Shown piece after piece: positions 34,439-44,700 of a stretch of 64,000 bases of DNA. The notes under the pieces were generated by a model. That model was not told the origin of the DNA. It saw only the letters and a program-made list of their open reading frames with translations, and did not search any database. A program made the translations under genes and the position numbers. The DNA comes from Thermothelomyces thermophilus ATCC 42464 (taxonomy: Eukaryota; Ascomycota; Sordariomycetes; Sordariales; Chaetomiaceae): contig NC_016477.1 of the NCBI RefSeq assembly GCF_000226095.1, positions 2,604,001-2,668,000 of the forward strand. The letters are read 5' to 3'. How positions within the stretch are numbered: the stretch's first letter is position 1; each line of letters opens with the position of its first letter.

Positions 34439-34888
34439 TATCACGGATAAGTATATAGGCGGCCTGGCAGGCTATAGCTAGGACACGGGACATTCCGATA
34501 GCCAATCACTCGACAGACCAATCAGAAGATTATCACCGCCAAGACTAAGGTCTTTACTGGTGATAATAACATGTCACCGTCGATAACGCAGAATTACGAA
34601 GTGAAAGGAGAAGTGGTACTAGTAATAACTATTGAAGAAGGATAGACCATTGTATATATATAGCTAGCTAGTCACTCGTTATAGTGGACTCTGGGAGTTT
34701 GCTAGTGGTAACAATTACAATTATAGTACTTATACCAAGCATTGCTAATTACTGTAAGAGATAACTCTAAGTGTTATTGTAAACCCTTTGGCTTTACCGA
34801 ATCCCTTAGACGACCTGCCTACTTGTCCTGCTTTACCTACCTCCGTCTGGACCCTTTTAGAAGAAGTCTGAGTTGGGTTCGTCACAGC
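34439..34888 (+). repeat. G1 LTR of E1, 3' copy
   Basis: About 450 bp, starting TATCAC (TGTCAC after RIP) and ending TCGTCACA, followed by gctag, which matches the duplication before the 5' LTR at 19,701. Confidence 0.93.
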
Positions 34889-34893
34889 TAGCC

Positions 34894-35200
34894 AACTTTG
34901 AAGCCAAACTCGACTAGCCACTCCTATAGACTAGGGCAGGCCTAGGGGCCTCTCGGGTCCCTATAAGGGCTCTTATCTAACAGGCCTGTAATAGGCTAAG
35001 CCTAAGGTTCCGGAAGAGAAGGGCCAAGGCAAGGGGCCGGGAGCCGAAGCCTACAGCCCTAGAGGTAGCAAGGTTAATGGTCTGGCAGTGGGTTTAGGAG
35101 GGCTATAGAGGGGGTTAACCCCCCCTACAGACCCTACAAAGAAGGCTATAGGCTATAGAACTGGCCGTGTTAGCCAGCTAGAGCAACCGTTAGAGGGCCG
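34894..35200 (+). pseudogene. LINE ORF2, middle part
   Basis: Continuation of the LINE ORF2 frame after gypsy E1; the joined frame reads LYLNKRL/ANFEAKL. This part lies between the RT thumb and the C-terminal zinc knuckle. Ends in ggccg, duplicated after the solo LTR. Confidence 0.8.
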
Positions 35201-35653
35201 TATAACGAACCCAACTTAGACTTCTTCTGAAAGGGTTCAGACGGAGGTGAATTAAGCGGGACAAGCGTGCAGGTCGTCTAAGGGATTCGGTGAAGCCAAA
35301 GGGTTTATAACAACACTAGAGTTGTCTCCCACAATAGTCAGTGATGCTTGGTATAAGTACTTGTGATTGTAGGTTAGGTTGCTATCACTAGTAAACTCCC
35401 AGAGTCCACCATAACAAGTGACTAGCTAGCTATATATATACAATTATCTATCCTTCTTTAATAGTTATCACCAGTACCATTTTTCCTTTCGCTCTGTGAT
35501 TCCGCGTTGTTAACGGTGATATGTTATTATCACTAGTGAAGACCTTAGTCTTGGCAGTGATAATCTTCTGATTGGTCCGTCAGTGATTGGCTGTCGGAAT
35601 GTCCTGCGTCCTGGCTGTAGCCTGCCGGGCCGTCTATGTGCTTATCCGTGACA
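35201..35653 (-). repeat. Solo LTR of gypsy G1, inside the LINE
   Basis: A lone 453-bp G1 LTR in reverse orientation, flanked by the 5-bp duplication ggccg (35,196-35,200 and 35,654-35,658): an insertion followed by LTR-LTR recombination. It shares small diagnostic differences with the E5 LTR (a gtaggttaggttgctatc variant) rather than with E1, E2 or E4, so it belongs to the same G1 subgroup as E5. Removing it restores the LINE frame. Confidence 0.93.
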
Positions 35654-35658
35654 GGCCG

Positions 35659-36277
35659 ACTAAGCCGGTAGGAGGATATGGCGTGTGTTAGACAAGGACC
35701 CTCTATGCCTGGTTTTTACCGGGGAAGGCCTATAAAGGCACTAGGGCCTAACAAAGGCCCAGAGCTCCCTACTAGTACAGGCCCGTACAGGGGCTATTAG
35801 CCTCCGTGACTTCCTTTTTAGGGTTTAGGTCCCGGGGGTCAGTACCCCGTACTGTGCCTGTGGCCAGGGGAGGGAAACTATGGAGCACCTGGTTATATGG
35901 TGCCCAAACCTACTAAGAAGCCGAACGTGGGAATCCTGGGAAATACGGTCGCAAAGGGACCTAGACCTCGTTCTACGGGGTATAGGGGCCCGTAACCATC
36001 GGTTGGCAAGGAGGGTTCTATAGTGGCTAATGGACCTAGGGAGGCTCCTAGAATACCGCCTCGTAAGAAGGCTAGACCGGAAGGGAAGGCCTCTATAGGG
36101 CTATTCTAGCCACTTCTCCTTTTCTTTATAGTGTATTAGTATTCTAGATTGGGCGTTAGAGGCGTGACAGAGGTTTTTATCCGGCCTATTAGGCACGGTT
36201 TCCTTTGTATATAACTTGAGTGGCTCCGGCATGCTTATTAGCATAGCGGTGTAGGACTAATAATAATAATAATGATA
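35659..36277 (+). pseudogene. LINE ORF2 C-terminus, 3' UTR and tail
   Basis: The ORF2 frame resumes (GRRIWRVLDKDPLC) and includes a CCHC-like motif at about 35,850-35,910: CACGQGRETMEHLVIWCP, i.e. CXCX8HX4C, typical of the C-terminus of Tad/I-clade ORF2 proteins. After a stop the element ends in (TAA)n at about 36,257-36,277, followed by the 16-bp target duplication. Confidence 0.85.
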
Positions 36278-36293
36278 ATAGTATTTTCACTAA

Positions 36294-37203
36294 TATAAAC
36301 CTAGCTTAATAATTATATTAACTAATAACTTACACCTAGACTAGAGTAGTATCTTTATATATAGATATTAGATATATATTCTTTATAAGAATAGGAAAGC
36401 TAAGTAATATATAAAGGACTTTAAGGTACTACTATATAGGCTAATAAGGTATCTTATAGAATATTATATATCTAATATCCATCGTATTTAGATACCTAAG
36501 CTTGATAAGGTCATTATAACTTATAACATTCGCTTTAATAAGAAGACTTTCTACTATCTAGGCAAAGAATAGCTAATAAAGTCGTCGCTAGTAGTAGTAA
36601 GCTAGGAAGTTAATTAGTTCGACCTTAGTAAAGACTCCTAGAATATTAACTTTCTCTGGGAAGCGTTATAATAGACCTAATAACTAGTAGAAGACTCTAT
36701 TATAGTAGCTTAGCTACCTCTATTATAAGAGAATCTAGTAGTAGACTAACCTCTCTAATAAGGTCAAGACTTAGGGGTAAGGGAGCTCTCTAATATATAG
36801 CCTATAAGTAAGTAATTAGTTCTAGAGACTCTTATAATAGAGATATAAGTAATAGACGAACTTACCGAATAGATAGAGAGCTTTAGAGGACTTTTAATCC
36901 TTAAATATACACCTAAGCCCCTAGTAACTTACCTTATACTAGCTAGTAAAGGGGATGTCTACTAGGAAGTAGGAGGGTTTGAATTAGGGCCTTCCTAGGC
37001 ATTAGCTAGCTAACTAGATACTAGGGAGAGTAGGAGAGCTATCAAATCTAATAGAGGAATATCTTCTATAGAAGAATCTAGTACATATAATAAATAAATA
37101 GAAGAGCTAGAAGCTAGGGATAGTACTACTAATATATTATACCTAGCTAGGCTAGAGGAGTAAAGCGTTAAGCGAAGTCTAGATTAGCTAATATATCTTC
37201 TAG
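36294..37203 (+). pseudogene. Copia integrase C-terminus and linker
   Basis: Continues the copia frame from 15,416. Recognisable is the integrase-to-RT linker IPKLDKVI...IRFNKKTFY (about 36,488-36,560), the block where copia proteins read VxxTRDVxFxE. Downstream is a poorly conserved acidic linker. It ends at CTAG (37,200-37,203), where gypsy G2 inserted. The frame carries on at 49,679. Confidence 0.7.
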
Positions 37204-37654
37204 TAAGCTAGTGCCAACCCTCCAGGGCACCACTCAGCACCTCTAGAACCAAACCTCCGTCTAGTCAGATAGGGAGGAGCCTTAGCTCAAAATGTCTAGG
37301 GCGTCCGAGTATTCGTGGTCATAGCAGGCAAGTCCGACCATCTAGACGGCAACGACGATAGGGGTAAAGGTAGTAATAACGATGTCCCTCTGGATAGACG
37401 TAGAAGAGTCTACTTACGTAGAAAAAGATACTCTAACTTACAAAAGAAAGAAGAACTATATCCTGCTACTCTAATCTATTAGAGTAAACAAATATTAAAA
37501 GCCATCTTATTATTCTTATCTCTTTTGTCTAGTGCCTCTAGGTAGGTAACCTCTATTTATGCCTATCGTATATAATAAAGCTCTATAAAGCCGGAAAAAC
37601 AAAACTGTACTATATATCCCTCTGGTTATATTAAGAACTTCTAGCCTTAGTCTA
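37204..37654 (-). repeat. G2 LTR, 3' copy, short form
   Basis: 451 bp. It matches the 5' copy over its length except that about 510 bp present in the other copy near 49,115-49,625 are absent here. Ends read TA...TA, as expected for TG...CA after RIP. The border with the internal region is the polypurine tract. Confidence 0.75.
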
Positions 37655-37710
37655 TACTTCCCCTTCGAATTCGCTCTAAGGCTCCTACCGGTGAATTCGG
37701 ACTTAAAACC

Positions 37711-40150
37711 TTACTTGCGTTTTTTACGATGCTTAGCCTGTTTGGCTCTACTATTACCTTTAGGCGAGGGTTGTTTCTTAGACGCCTAACGCCTTTACTA
37801 GGCTTCTACTTCGGTATCTAGCATATCCTAGCTTATAAACTACAGCAGGTACTTAGGGACTAGCTTAAGATCTTTAGGCCCTAAATGTTCGAATAGTAGG
37901 GGCCGAGTCTATTTAGTAGGATCATTGTTAAGACGATACTAACGAGCCTGTCCTTTCTTAGTGGCTTAGGTTAAGTATATTTCCCGTATCTATACCGGCT
38001 TATTTAGCTTTATCTTAGTCTAACTAGGTAGCCATTATATTACTAAAGGTATCTACTTAACTAGTTACTATTACTATAAGTCTAAAGGTTCTCCTTATCC
38101 TTCTATAGCTATAACTTGCTCCTCTACCTATTTTACTATATGCTAGTAGATAGCTATCCTTAGCTTATAGGGAGTACTCGAGTGCCTATTAGAGTAGCTA
38201 AGGCAGCCTAAGTCCCTTAGGCGCCTTACTAAGAAATCGCTAGATAGTATTGTCTAGGGGAACCTAACGATCCTTCTTTATAACTAGTTACTCCTTTATT
38301 AGTAGCAGGTTGTCTTTTCCTTCCTCTATCCGGACGGAGATGACTAATTTGGCCTGTCCTAGCTATAGCTATAGCTATAGAACTAGCGGCCTGTAAAGTA
38401 GCTTGTCTATAGGCTACCTAGGTAGTTGATAGGGACGGACATCCCCCTAAGGGTTCTTTAGCTTTTCTAGCCGGAGGGAGCTATTAGGCAGATGGCCTAG
38501 AGCTATCCGGATTGTTCTAAGCCAGAGCATTAATATCTTATTCTTAGCCTCTATTACTTTTAGCCCTATATATAGATAGCCCTTCTACTAGGGAAGTTTA
38601 AGCTATACCTTATCTCCCTATCGTATCTCCTAAAAGTAGAAGCGATAGAACTTAGTAACCTAGACGCTATATTCCTACTAGCCTTTCTGCTTTGACGTTA
38701 CCTATATTATCGGCTAGTATATATAACCTCTAGGCGGCGGAAAAGGAAAGCTAGGGAGAATAACCTTATCCTATAGAGTCTTAAACAAATCTTTTCGACT
38801 CTACTTATTAGAAGGGTAGGAATCTATATAATAGAGATAGGACTCTATCTGGTTATATATAGCTATAGCCTAGTGTAATTGTCATAAGTAGCAAAGGATT
38901 ACCTAGAATCGTTTTCTAGCTATATTCTTCTGTTTTTATAGGGGTAGTACTACCTACTTAGGCTTTAGGTCGCTAACGGCTTCCGGAAAGATATAGACGT
39001 ATAGCTTATAAGATACTAATGTATACTAAAGTAGGTTTAGGAGGTTATAGCCGTTTAGGTACTCCTTTCTTAATATAAGCCCTTTAATATTATATAGGCT
39101 TATAGTAATATTATATTAGCGCTATCCGAAGTATATCTTCCCTTAGCTATATAGCCTAATATATAAGGGAAATAGGTAATTAACGATTCGCTTGTTAGTT
39201 TTAAGGCTAGGACTTATAAGCTACTCTAGCCTTCTAGCTATAACCTCCCTAGGATAGGGAATAAGCCTAGTATACGGTTCGTTAAAGAGCTTCTAGGTAT
39301 TACTACTTCTAAGGTAGTTAGCGATTTCTTCCCCTAGAACCTAAGTTATAAGGAGGTACCGAAGAAAGAGCCTTAGAGTTTTAGGATCCTCCCCTAGGAG
39401 GAGTAAAGGTAGTCCTACACTTAGTTAGCTTGGCCCTCTAGTCGGAGGGAGAGGAACCGATCCTTCTCTTCTTCTTTGATCTAACTCTCTAACGTTATCT
39501 CTATACGTATTTGCCGTTAGAAGACTTACGTAGAGTCGCTTAAAACCTAGACTACTAATATTTAGAAAAGAATCGCTCGGTAGAATACTTACCTAATAAT
39601 GCCTAGCCATCTAACCAGATAGAGAAGACATTTTATTTAGTGTTTTTATAAGTTAGCGATTTATGGTTTTATAGTTATTAGTTATAGAAAAGAGAAAGGA
39701 GGAAGGTTAAGTTAGGGGTATTTATAGACCTTCTAGTTCCTCTTAGATACCTTTCTTATCTAGCTATTCTAGGCTATATTTATTAGTTCTAGTGCTATCC
39801 GATAGGTAACTACGTTAGCCTCTATATAACTAGGTCATTCTTTATTATAACCCCAAGGAATAACCTTGACTTACGTTTTATCTAGTAGTAATAAAGGAGT
39901 ATAACCTATTATATAATAGGTTATTCTAGCCTAGGCGTGCCTTCTTCGAATAGAAGTCTAGTAGTTCTAGTGCCTTAACTATTAAATCGTTTAAAGGATA
40001 AGTATCCCCTATTTCTCTTTAAACTTCTTCCTACTTTTCTACCCTTCTAACTAACTCTTGCTTGTAATCGTCTTCCTCTGCTTAGACGGCTAGTACTACT
40101 TCTTCTTATATTACTTCCCCTTCGAACTTGCTATAAGCTTCTATAAGCAA
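37711..40150 (-). pseudogene. Extra G2 coding remnant downstream of pol, minus strand
   Basis: Read through RIP stops, one minus-strand frame gives long stretches of protein-like composition, for example KFYRFYF-EIRQGDKV near 38,640, LKVIEAKNKILMLWLRTIRI near 38,540 and a basic end SRAKQAKHRKKRK with TAA at 37,711-37,713. An ATG at about 39,634 (MSSLSG) is followed by a GTAAGT donor, so the gene may be spliced. An acidic helical part seems to extend to about 40,150. I do not recognise the family. It is neither the gypsy integrase nor the chromodomain, both of which lie or end upstream. Could be an accessory gene of G2 or a captured sequence. Confidence 0.45.
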
Positions 40151-40169
40151 GTTCGACTACTATATCTAC

Positions 40170-41210
40170 TGAAAGAGTTAAGCGCTAGAGATATGAATTC
40201 TCTATCTAGGAAGATATGGAAATTGACAAGGATACTAAGCTTATACTTCCTTTAATAACTAACCGGCTAGTAGATTTGATAACTACCTAGGATAATTAGT
40301 TCCTAGCGCCTCCTAAGTTCGTATAGGTAATAAGAGCAGCTTACCTAGAAGATCCCTTAATGCCTTTAGATTATCTGGAGATAGCCTTGATATAGTACTA
40401 GTATAAACTATTCCTTTTATACTATAGATTCTTCTTTATTAAGTACCCTAAGATGTAGGTAGTCCTATATACTTGCTAGGAGCTAAACCCTAATCCTAAT
40501 ACCTTAGAGCGGATATTTAGAATCCTAAGACTTGCTCTTACCTATATAGAATTCTTCCGTACCTATAAGGGAGCTCTAGCAAAGCGGTTATACCTGGCTT
40601 TTACGGAAATTAATAACGGTAGTCCGTTTGGTCGGTAGATTTATACTATAGTTACCTACTAGGCCTAAGTTCTCGGTTTATTTATCTAGGTATTCGGGGA
40701 TATATAAGAATAACTTCCTCCCTCTAGTTAGAGGAAGAGCTAATTAGGGATATAGGAAAACGGTACCGTACTAGGCCTATAAATAGTCCTACCAAAGGTT
40801 GATAACTAAGATTATTCCTCTAGGGAATAAGAAGTCTATTACTATCTATACTATATAGCTATTCTATAGCTATATTTCAATAGGTCCTATCCTAGATAGA
40901 CGGTACGGAAACTACTACTAGAGTGATAAAAAGTACTTATAGGAAGATATAGTTAATGATAGCTCCTAAGATCCTAACCTTTGGCTTATAGATTAGGCCA
41001 AATTTGACTTTAATAGCTAGCTAAAGAATGTCTAGCTAATAATATAGAAAAAGAGCTCTCTAATTTCAACGGATTTGGATAGTATAGTTAGGGATTAACG
41101 GGTAGCTTATAAATAGAGTAGATAGCGCTTATAGGTAGGGAATTAGAGATTTAGGGGAAAGGGGCAAAGGTAGTATAAAAAAAGAGGTAATTAGGGGTTT
41201 AGGTAGTAAA
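40170..41210 (+). pseudogene. Antisense coding remnant within G2, plus strand
   Basis: On the plus strand, opposite to G2 pol, a frame with only TAG/TAA/TGA stops of RIP type runs from about 40,170 to 40,680 (EDMEIDKDTKLILP, LMPLDYLEIALI, NTLERIFRILRLALTYIEFF). A second frame continues to about 41,210 with a basic end (RFRGKGQR-YKKRGN). The change of frame means an intron or an indel. I know no family for it. It is divergent from the minus-strand remnant at about 40,150. Composition and stop type argue that it was once coding. Confidence 0.4.
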
Positions 41211-41464
41211 GAGTAAATAGAAGTAAAATCAAACAGGGTTAACTTGTACTTTTATTAATAGTTTGAAAGTTAAAATCTAGGTAGTTTCCCTTTAGCCAAT
41301 TCGACTATAAGCTCCTACTATTACCATCGTTACTCTCAGGCTTTAGATCTAGTAAGTCGGTCGCTCGGTTATAGTTACCTAGTTCGTCCGGGAGCTTCCT
41401 CTTCTATTACTACTTCTTTAAGTGCTTCTAGTAGCGAAGAACCTGCTTCCTAGCTCTAGGGGTT

Positions 41465-44400
41465 TTACGTGCCTAGAAAACTATCAGATCCGTCGGCTTT
41501 AAGCTAAACTCCATCCTACTTAAAAAACTTCTTAATACGGTTTACGGAATATAATGTCTATATAGTTATACCGTTAAGAGTCTCTAGGTAATAGGTATTT
41601 CTATTCCTAACTTCCCAGACCTGGTACGGACTATGCCACTAGTACTAGAGTTTTCGAAACGAGCTTATATCGATCTGCCGAATATTATTATAAACTAGAA
41701 TAAGATCGCCTACTTTGACTTAGGCATTCTCGGCTCTAAATTTATAGTAATAGGCTTCGTTTTAGCGTTTAGCTATCCTTTATCTAACTTTAGTAACCTT
41801 TTTAGTAGTAACTTCTAGGTCAAATTCCATATTAAATAATACCTTAGTACGGAGCTCTAATAATCGTAGATAGGCTTTTACTTAATTCTCTCTATCTAGT
41901 TAGACGGCTATAAAGTCCTAGTAAAAGATTTGCTAGGTAGGAACATCGTTTTCGATTAGGCTAATAAGATTATAGTTATAGATAAGGTTAAAGGGTAAGC
42001 GGCTATAGCTATTTCGAACGGTAGTACGGTTAGTATATAGGATATAAGGAAGAAGCTATTACTAGTTCTTTCTAGTTCCTATGGTTATCTTTACTAGGGT
42101 AGCTATAATAGGTATATACCTAGCCTTACTAACACCATTAGCCCTAGAGTTATAGGGAGAAATAATAATACGTTTTACCCCTAGTTTCTCTAGGATAGCT
42201 TTTGCTTCCCCTTTAAATTTAGATCCCCTATTAACGACTATAACTATCGGGAGTCCCTAACGAAGGAGAATGTTACGGTTAATGAAGTTCTTTACCGCTC
42301 TAGCTGACTTATTAGGTAAGACTTTGGCTTCTATAAATCCTAAAAGATCGTTACGTGCCTCGAGGAGGAAACAAGGCTTCCCCCCCTGGTTAGAGGGCAT
42401 AAACTAGATATCTAAGTACCATTTTGTAAATAGGATTAGAAAAGGTTCCGAATACAAATATACCTTTTTAAATCTTTTGGTATCTTACGCCTAACACTCT
42501 AGGCAGGTATAAATCTACTCTACTATATTAGTATATATTCCCTTCTAGTAATAGTAGTTAGTGACCCTCTAGTAAGTAGCTTCTCTGCCCTTATAGCCTA
42601 TCTTATCGTGGTAAGCCTAGAAAATTCGTTGCCTTTCTTCCGGGGTATCTACTATATAGCAAGGATTCTAGGTATCGTTTGCTAGCCAAAGGAATAGATA
42701 GCCCTTGTCTACTGAATATTTAAGCGCTTCCTTCTTAAATAGACGTTACTACTAGTATGGTCGGATGGCTATAGGTTCTTCTAGAGTAGCCAAGTACCGT
42801 GCAATAGCTCTAGAGTGTTCGGAGTATCCTTCCTTAAGGTTCAGGTCTATGGGTTTAGGAGGATCGCTAATATAGTTGATATAGATTTGTATATCAACCT
42901 AATTATCAATATCCTCCTCGTTTGCTTTCTCTATCTAGTTAGACGGACTAGGAGGCTTCTACGAGAGCCCATTAATAATAGTATTTTTAGAACCTAGAAT
43001 ATACTTGACTTTAAAGTTAAATAGCCGAATCTATATAATCTACCGTAATATTAAGGCTCCTAGTATATTACTAGCCATACCGTTTAACTGGTAAACTAGG
43101 ATAAGAGCATCTGTCTTTACAATAAAGTAAATACTAAAGAGGTACTATCGGAAACGTTTTAATAGAAAAAGTAGTCTATAGAGCTCCTATTTGGTAGGAT
43201 CGTACTACTTCTCTATCTTAGACTATATCCTACTCTTAAACTAGTATGGGTACCTCTTCTTATTAGGGCCGACTTGTTTAATAACCCCTCCCTAACTAAA
43301 AAGACTTACATCGATCATTAGGTATATCTAACTATACCTAGGGTTATTAAAAATAAGCGGTATAAGGACTAGGGCAGTAGTTATTCGAGTTTAAAGTTCC
43401 TTTATAGCTTGCTATTAAGTAGGGCCCTATTCCTAATAGGCATTCTTCTTTATTAGGTCGTATAATAGCCGAGTAATTATAGCAAAGTGCTCTATCTAGA
43501 TCCGGTAGTAGCTAATAATCCCTAGGAAGGTATAAACATCCTTTAAATCTAAATAGGAAGTCTACTTAAGATTTTTTTAACACTGGTATTATTAGGCAGT
43601 CGCCCTTCGGGTGTATAGAGATAGCTAAGTAATACCGCTTATAGGCGGCATTACTAGGATTTCCTAGCTATAATGGTAGCTCTAGCAAGTTTAGTATTTA
43701 GGAGAATTACGTTAACGTTTTAGAGGTATTTGACTATAAACTTCCGTAACCTAGGGGTAACTTCTTCCCTGTTATAGTCAGACTACGGCCCCTTTATATA
43801 GATATTATCTAGGTAAACGTGGCAGATATCCGGAATTAGGTTCCAGAAGATCCGGGTCATCGTACGTTGAAACTAGGTAATAGAGTTCGTTCCACCTATA
43901 GGGAGGGTATATATCCGGAAGAGGCTAATAGGCGTTTAAAAGGTAGTAAGATCCTAGCTCTATTCGTTAAGGCTAACTTGGTCGTACCCGGAAAATAGGT
44001 CTAAGAGAGAGATAACTTTATAACTACTAAAGTCCTTACTAAATTCCTCTATAGCTGGCGGTACGAATACGTCCTATATAGTTATAGCGTTAGCTTTCTA
44101 GGCATTATTGATTAGCTAGAGACTACTATCCTTTTTAAGGACTAGAAACTAGTTATTACGGTAGCTCCTATAGCTAGGCTCGATAATCCTATACTAGATC
44201 TGCTGCTTTAGGAGGTTAATAACCTTTGGCATTAATAGCTTCGGGATAGGGATACTCTTTGATTACTACACTATATAAGGAATAGTCTAGATAACCTAAG
44301 GAGGGACAATATTAAGGTAAATCTGCCTATATTTAGTGAAATTCTATTTTAGGGCGGCCTCCCTATTCTATAAGACCTATATGAAGAGTTCCTTCTCCTG

Positions 44401-44700
44401 GTCAGATAAAAAGCTTCTTATAGATATAAATAACGTATTAAGCTATTTAGCTATAAGCCGTATCCTAGGCTTTAAGTCCGAAAACTATAGCGTAATAAGG
44501 CTATCCTACTCTAACCTAAACTTTATCCTCTTAGTAGCTTCCCCTAGGCGCCGTTCCTACTAGTTAGGGTCACCGTCAGGTACCGAACCATCGCTAACAG
44601 CCGTATCTATAGGGCGAACTTTTCTAGCTATAGACTTTCGTATAGTAAATGTCCGTACTTCCTATAACCCTTTTCTAACCTCTAATATAAGTTTCCTAAG
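41465..44700 (-). pseudogene. G2 pol: reverse transcriptase, RNase H, integrase
   Basis: Minus strand. Reverse transcriptase: LLDLFSGYDQVSL-type block near 44,000 and VYLDNIYIKG at 43,790-43,818 (second catalytic Asp changed to Asn by RIP). RNase H about 43.4-42.9 kb. Integrase: Cys pair of the zinc-binding domain near 42,495, core with WYLDIQFMPS near 42,410, GSKFKG and SPYNSRANG near 42,140-42,230. A C-terminal SH3-like block (VKVGDLILVYN, near 41,710) leads to a stop at 41,465-41,467. No chromodomain seen. Broken by very many stops. Confidence 0.75.

Larger units (their letters stand above)
19701..34888 (+). mobile_element. Gypsy family G1, copy E1 (chromovirus), interrupted by E2
   Basis: LTR 19,701-20,148, internal 20,149-26,190 and 33,788-34,438, LTR 34,439-34,888. 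It is flanked by the 5-bp duplication gctag (19,696-19,700 and 34,889-34,893), so it entered the LINE as one unit. Copy E2, with its own atctg duplication, sits inside at the pol/antisense-gene junction. gag (2,262 bp) and the pol span after the frameshift site (3,785 bp) have exactly the lengths found in E2, so divergence is by substitution only, overwhelmingly transitions. The gag ATG has become ATA. Confidence 0.93.
15417..36277 (+). mobile_element. Tad-like LINE retrotransposon inserted in copia
   Basis: A non-LTR element of about 5.2 kb, in three pieces: 15,417-19,700, 34,894-35,200 and 35,659-36,277. It is flanked by a 16-bp target duplication, atagtattttcactaa, at 15,401-15,416 and 36,278-36,293, and its 3' end is a (TAA)n tail. 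It has two ORFs: a gag-like ORF1 with zinc knuckles, and ORF2 with endonuclease, reverse transcriptase and a C-terminal CCHC. Excising gypsy E1 (with one gctag) and the solo LTR (with one ggccg) restores the ORF2 frame at both sites. RIP stops are frequent, but GC stays much higher than in the copia element. Confidence 0.88.

Noticed and set aside
19701-34888. E1 and E2 as tandem gypsy elements sharing an LTR
   Set aside because: The duplications atctg (around E2) and gctag (around E1), plus the continuation of E1 sequence after 33,787, show that E2 is nested in E1.
37212-37601. 390-bp LTR borders for G2 (TGCCAA...AAAACA)
   Set aside because: Similarity between the two copies extends on both sides. 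Only the wider borders give a flanking CTAG on both sides, a polypurine tract at the edge and a rejoined copia frame.
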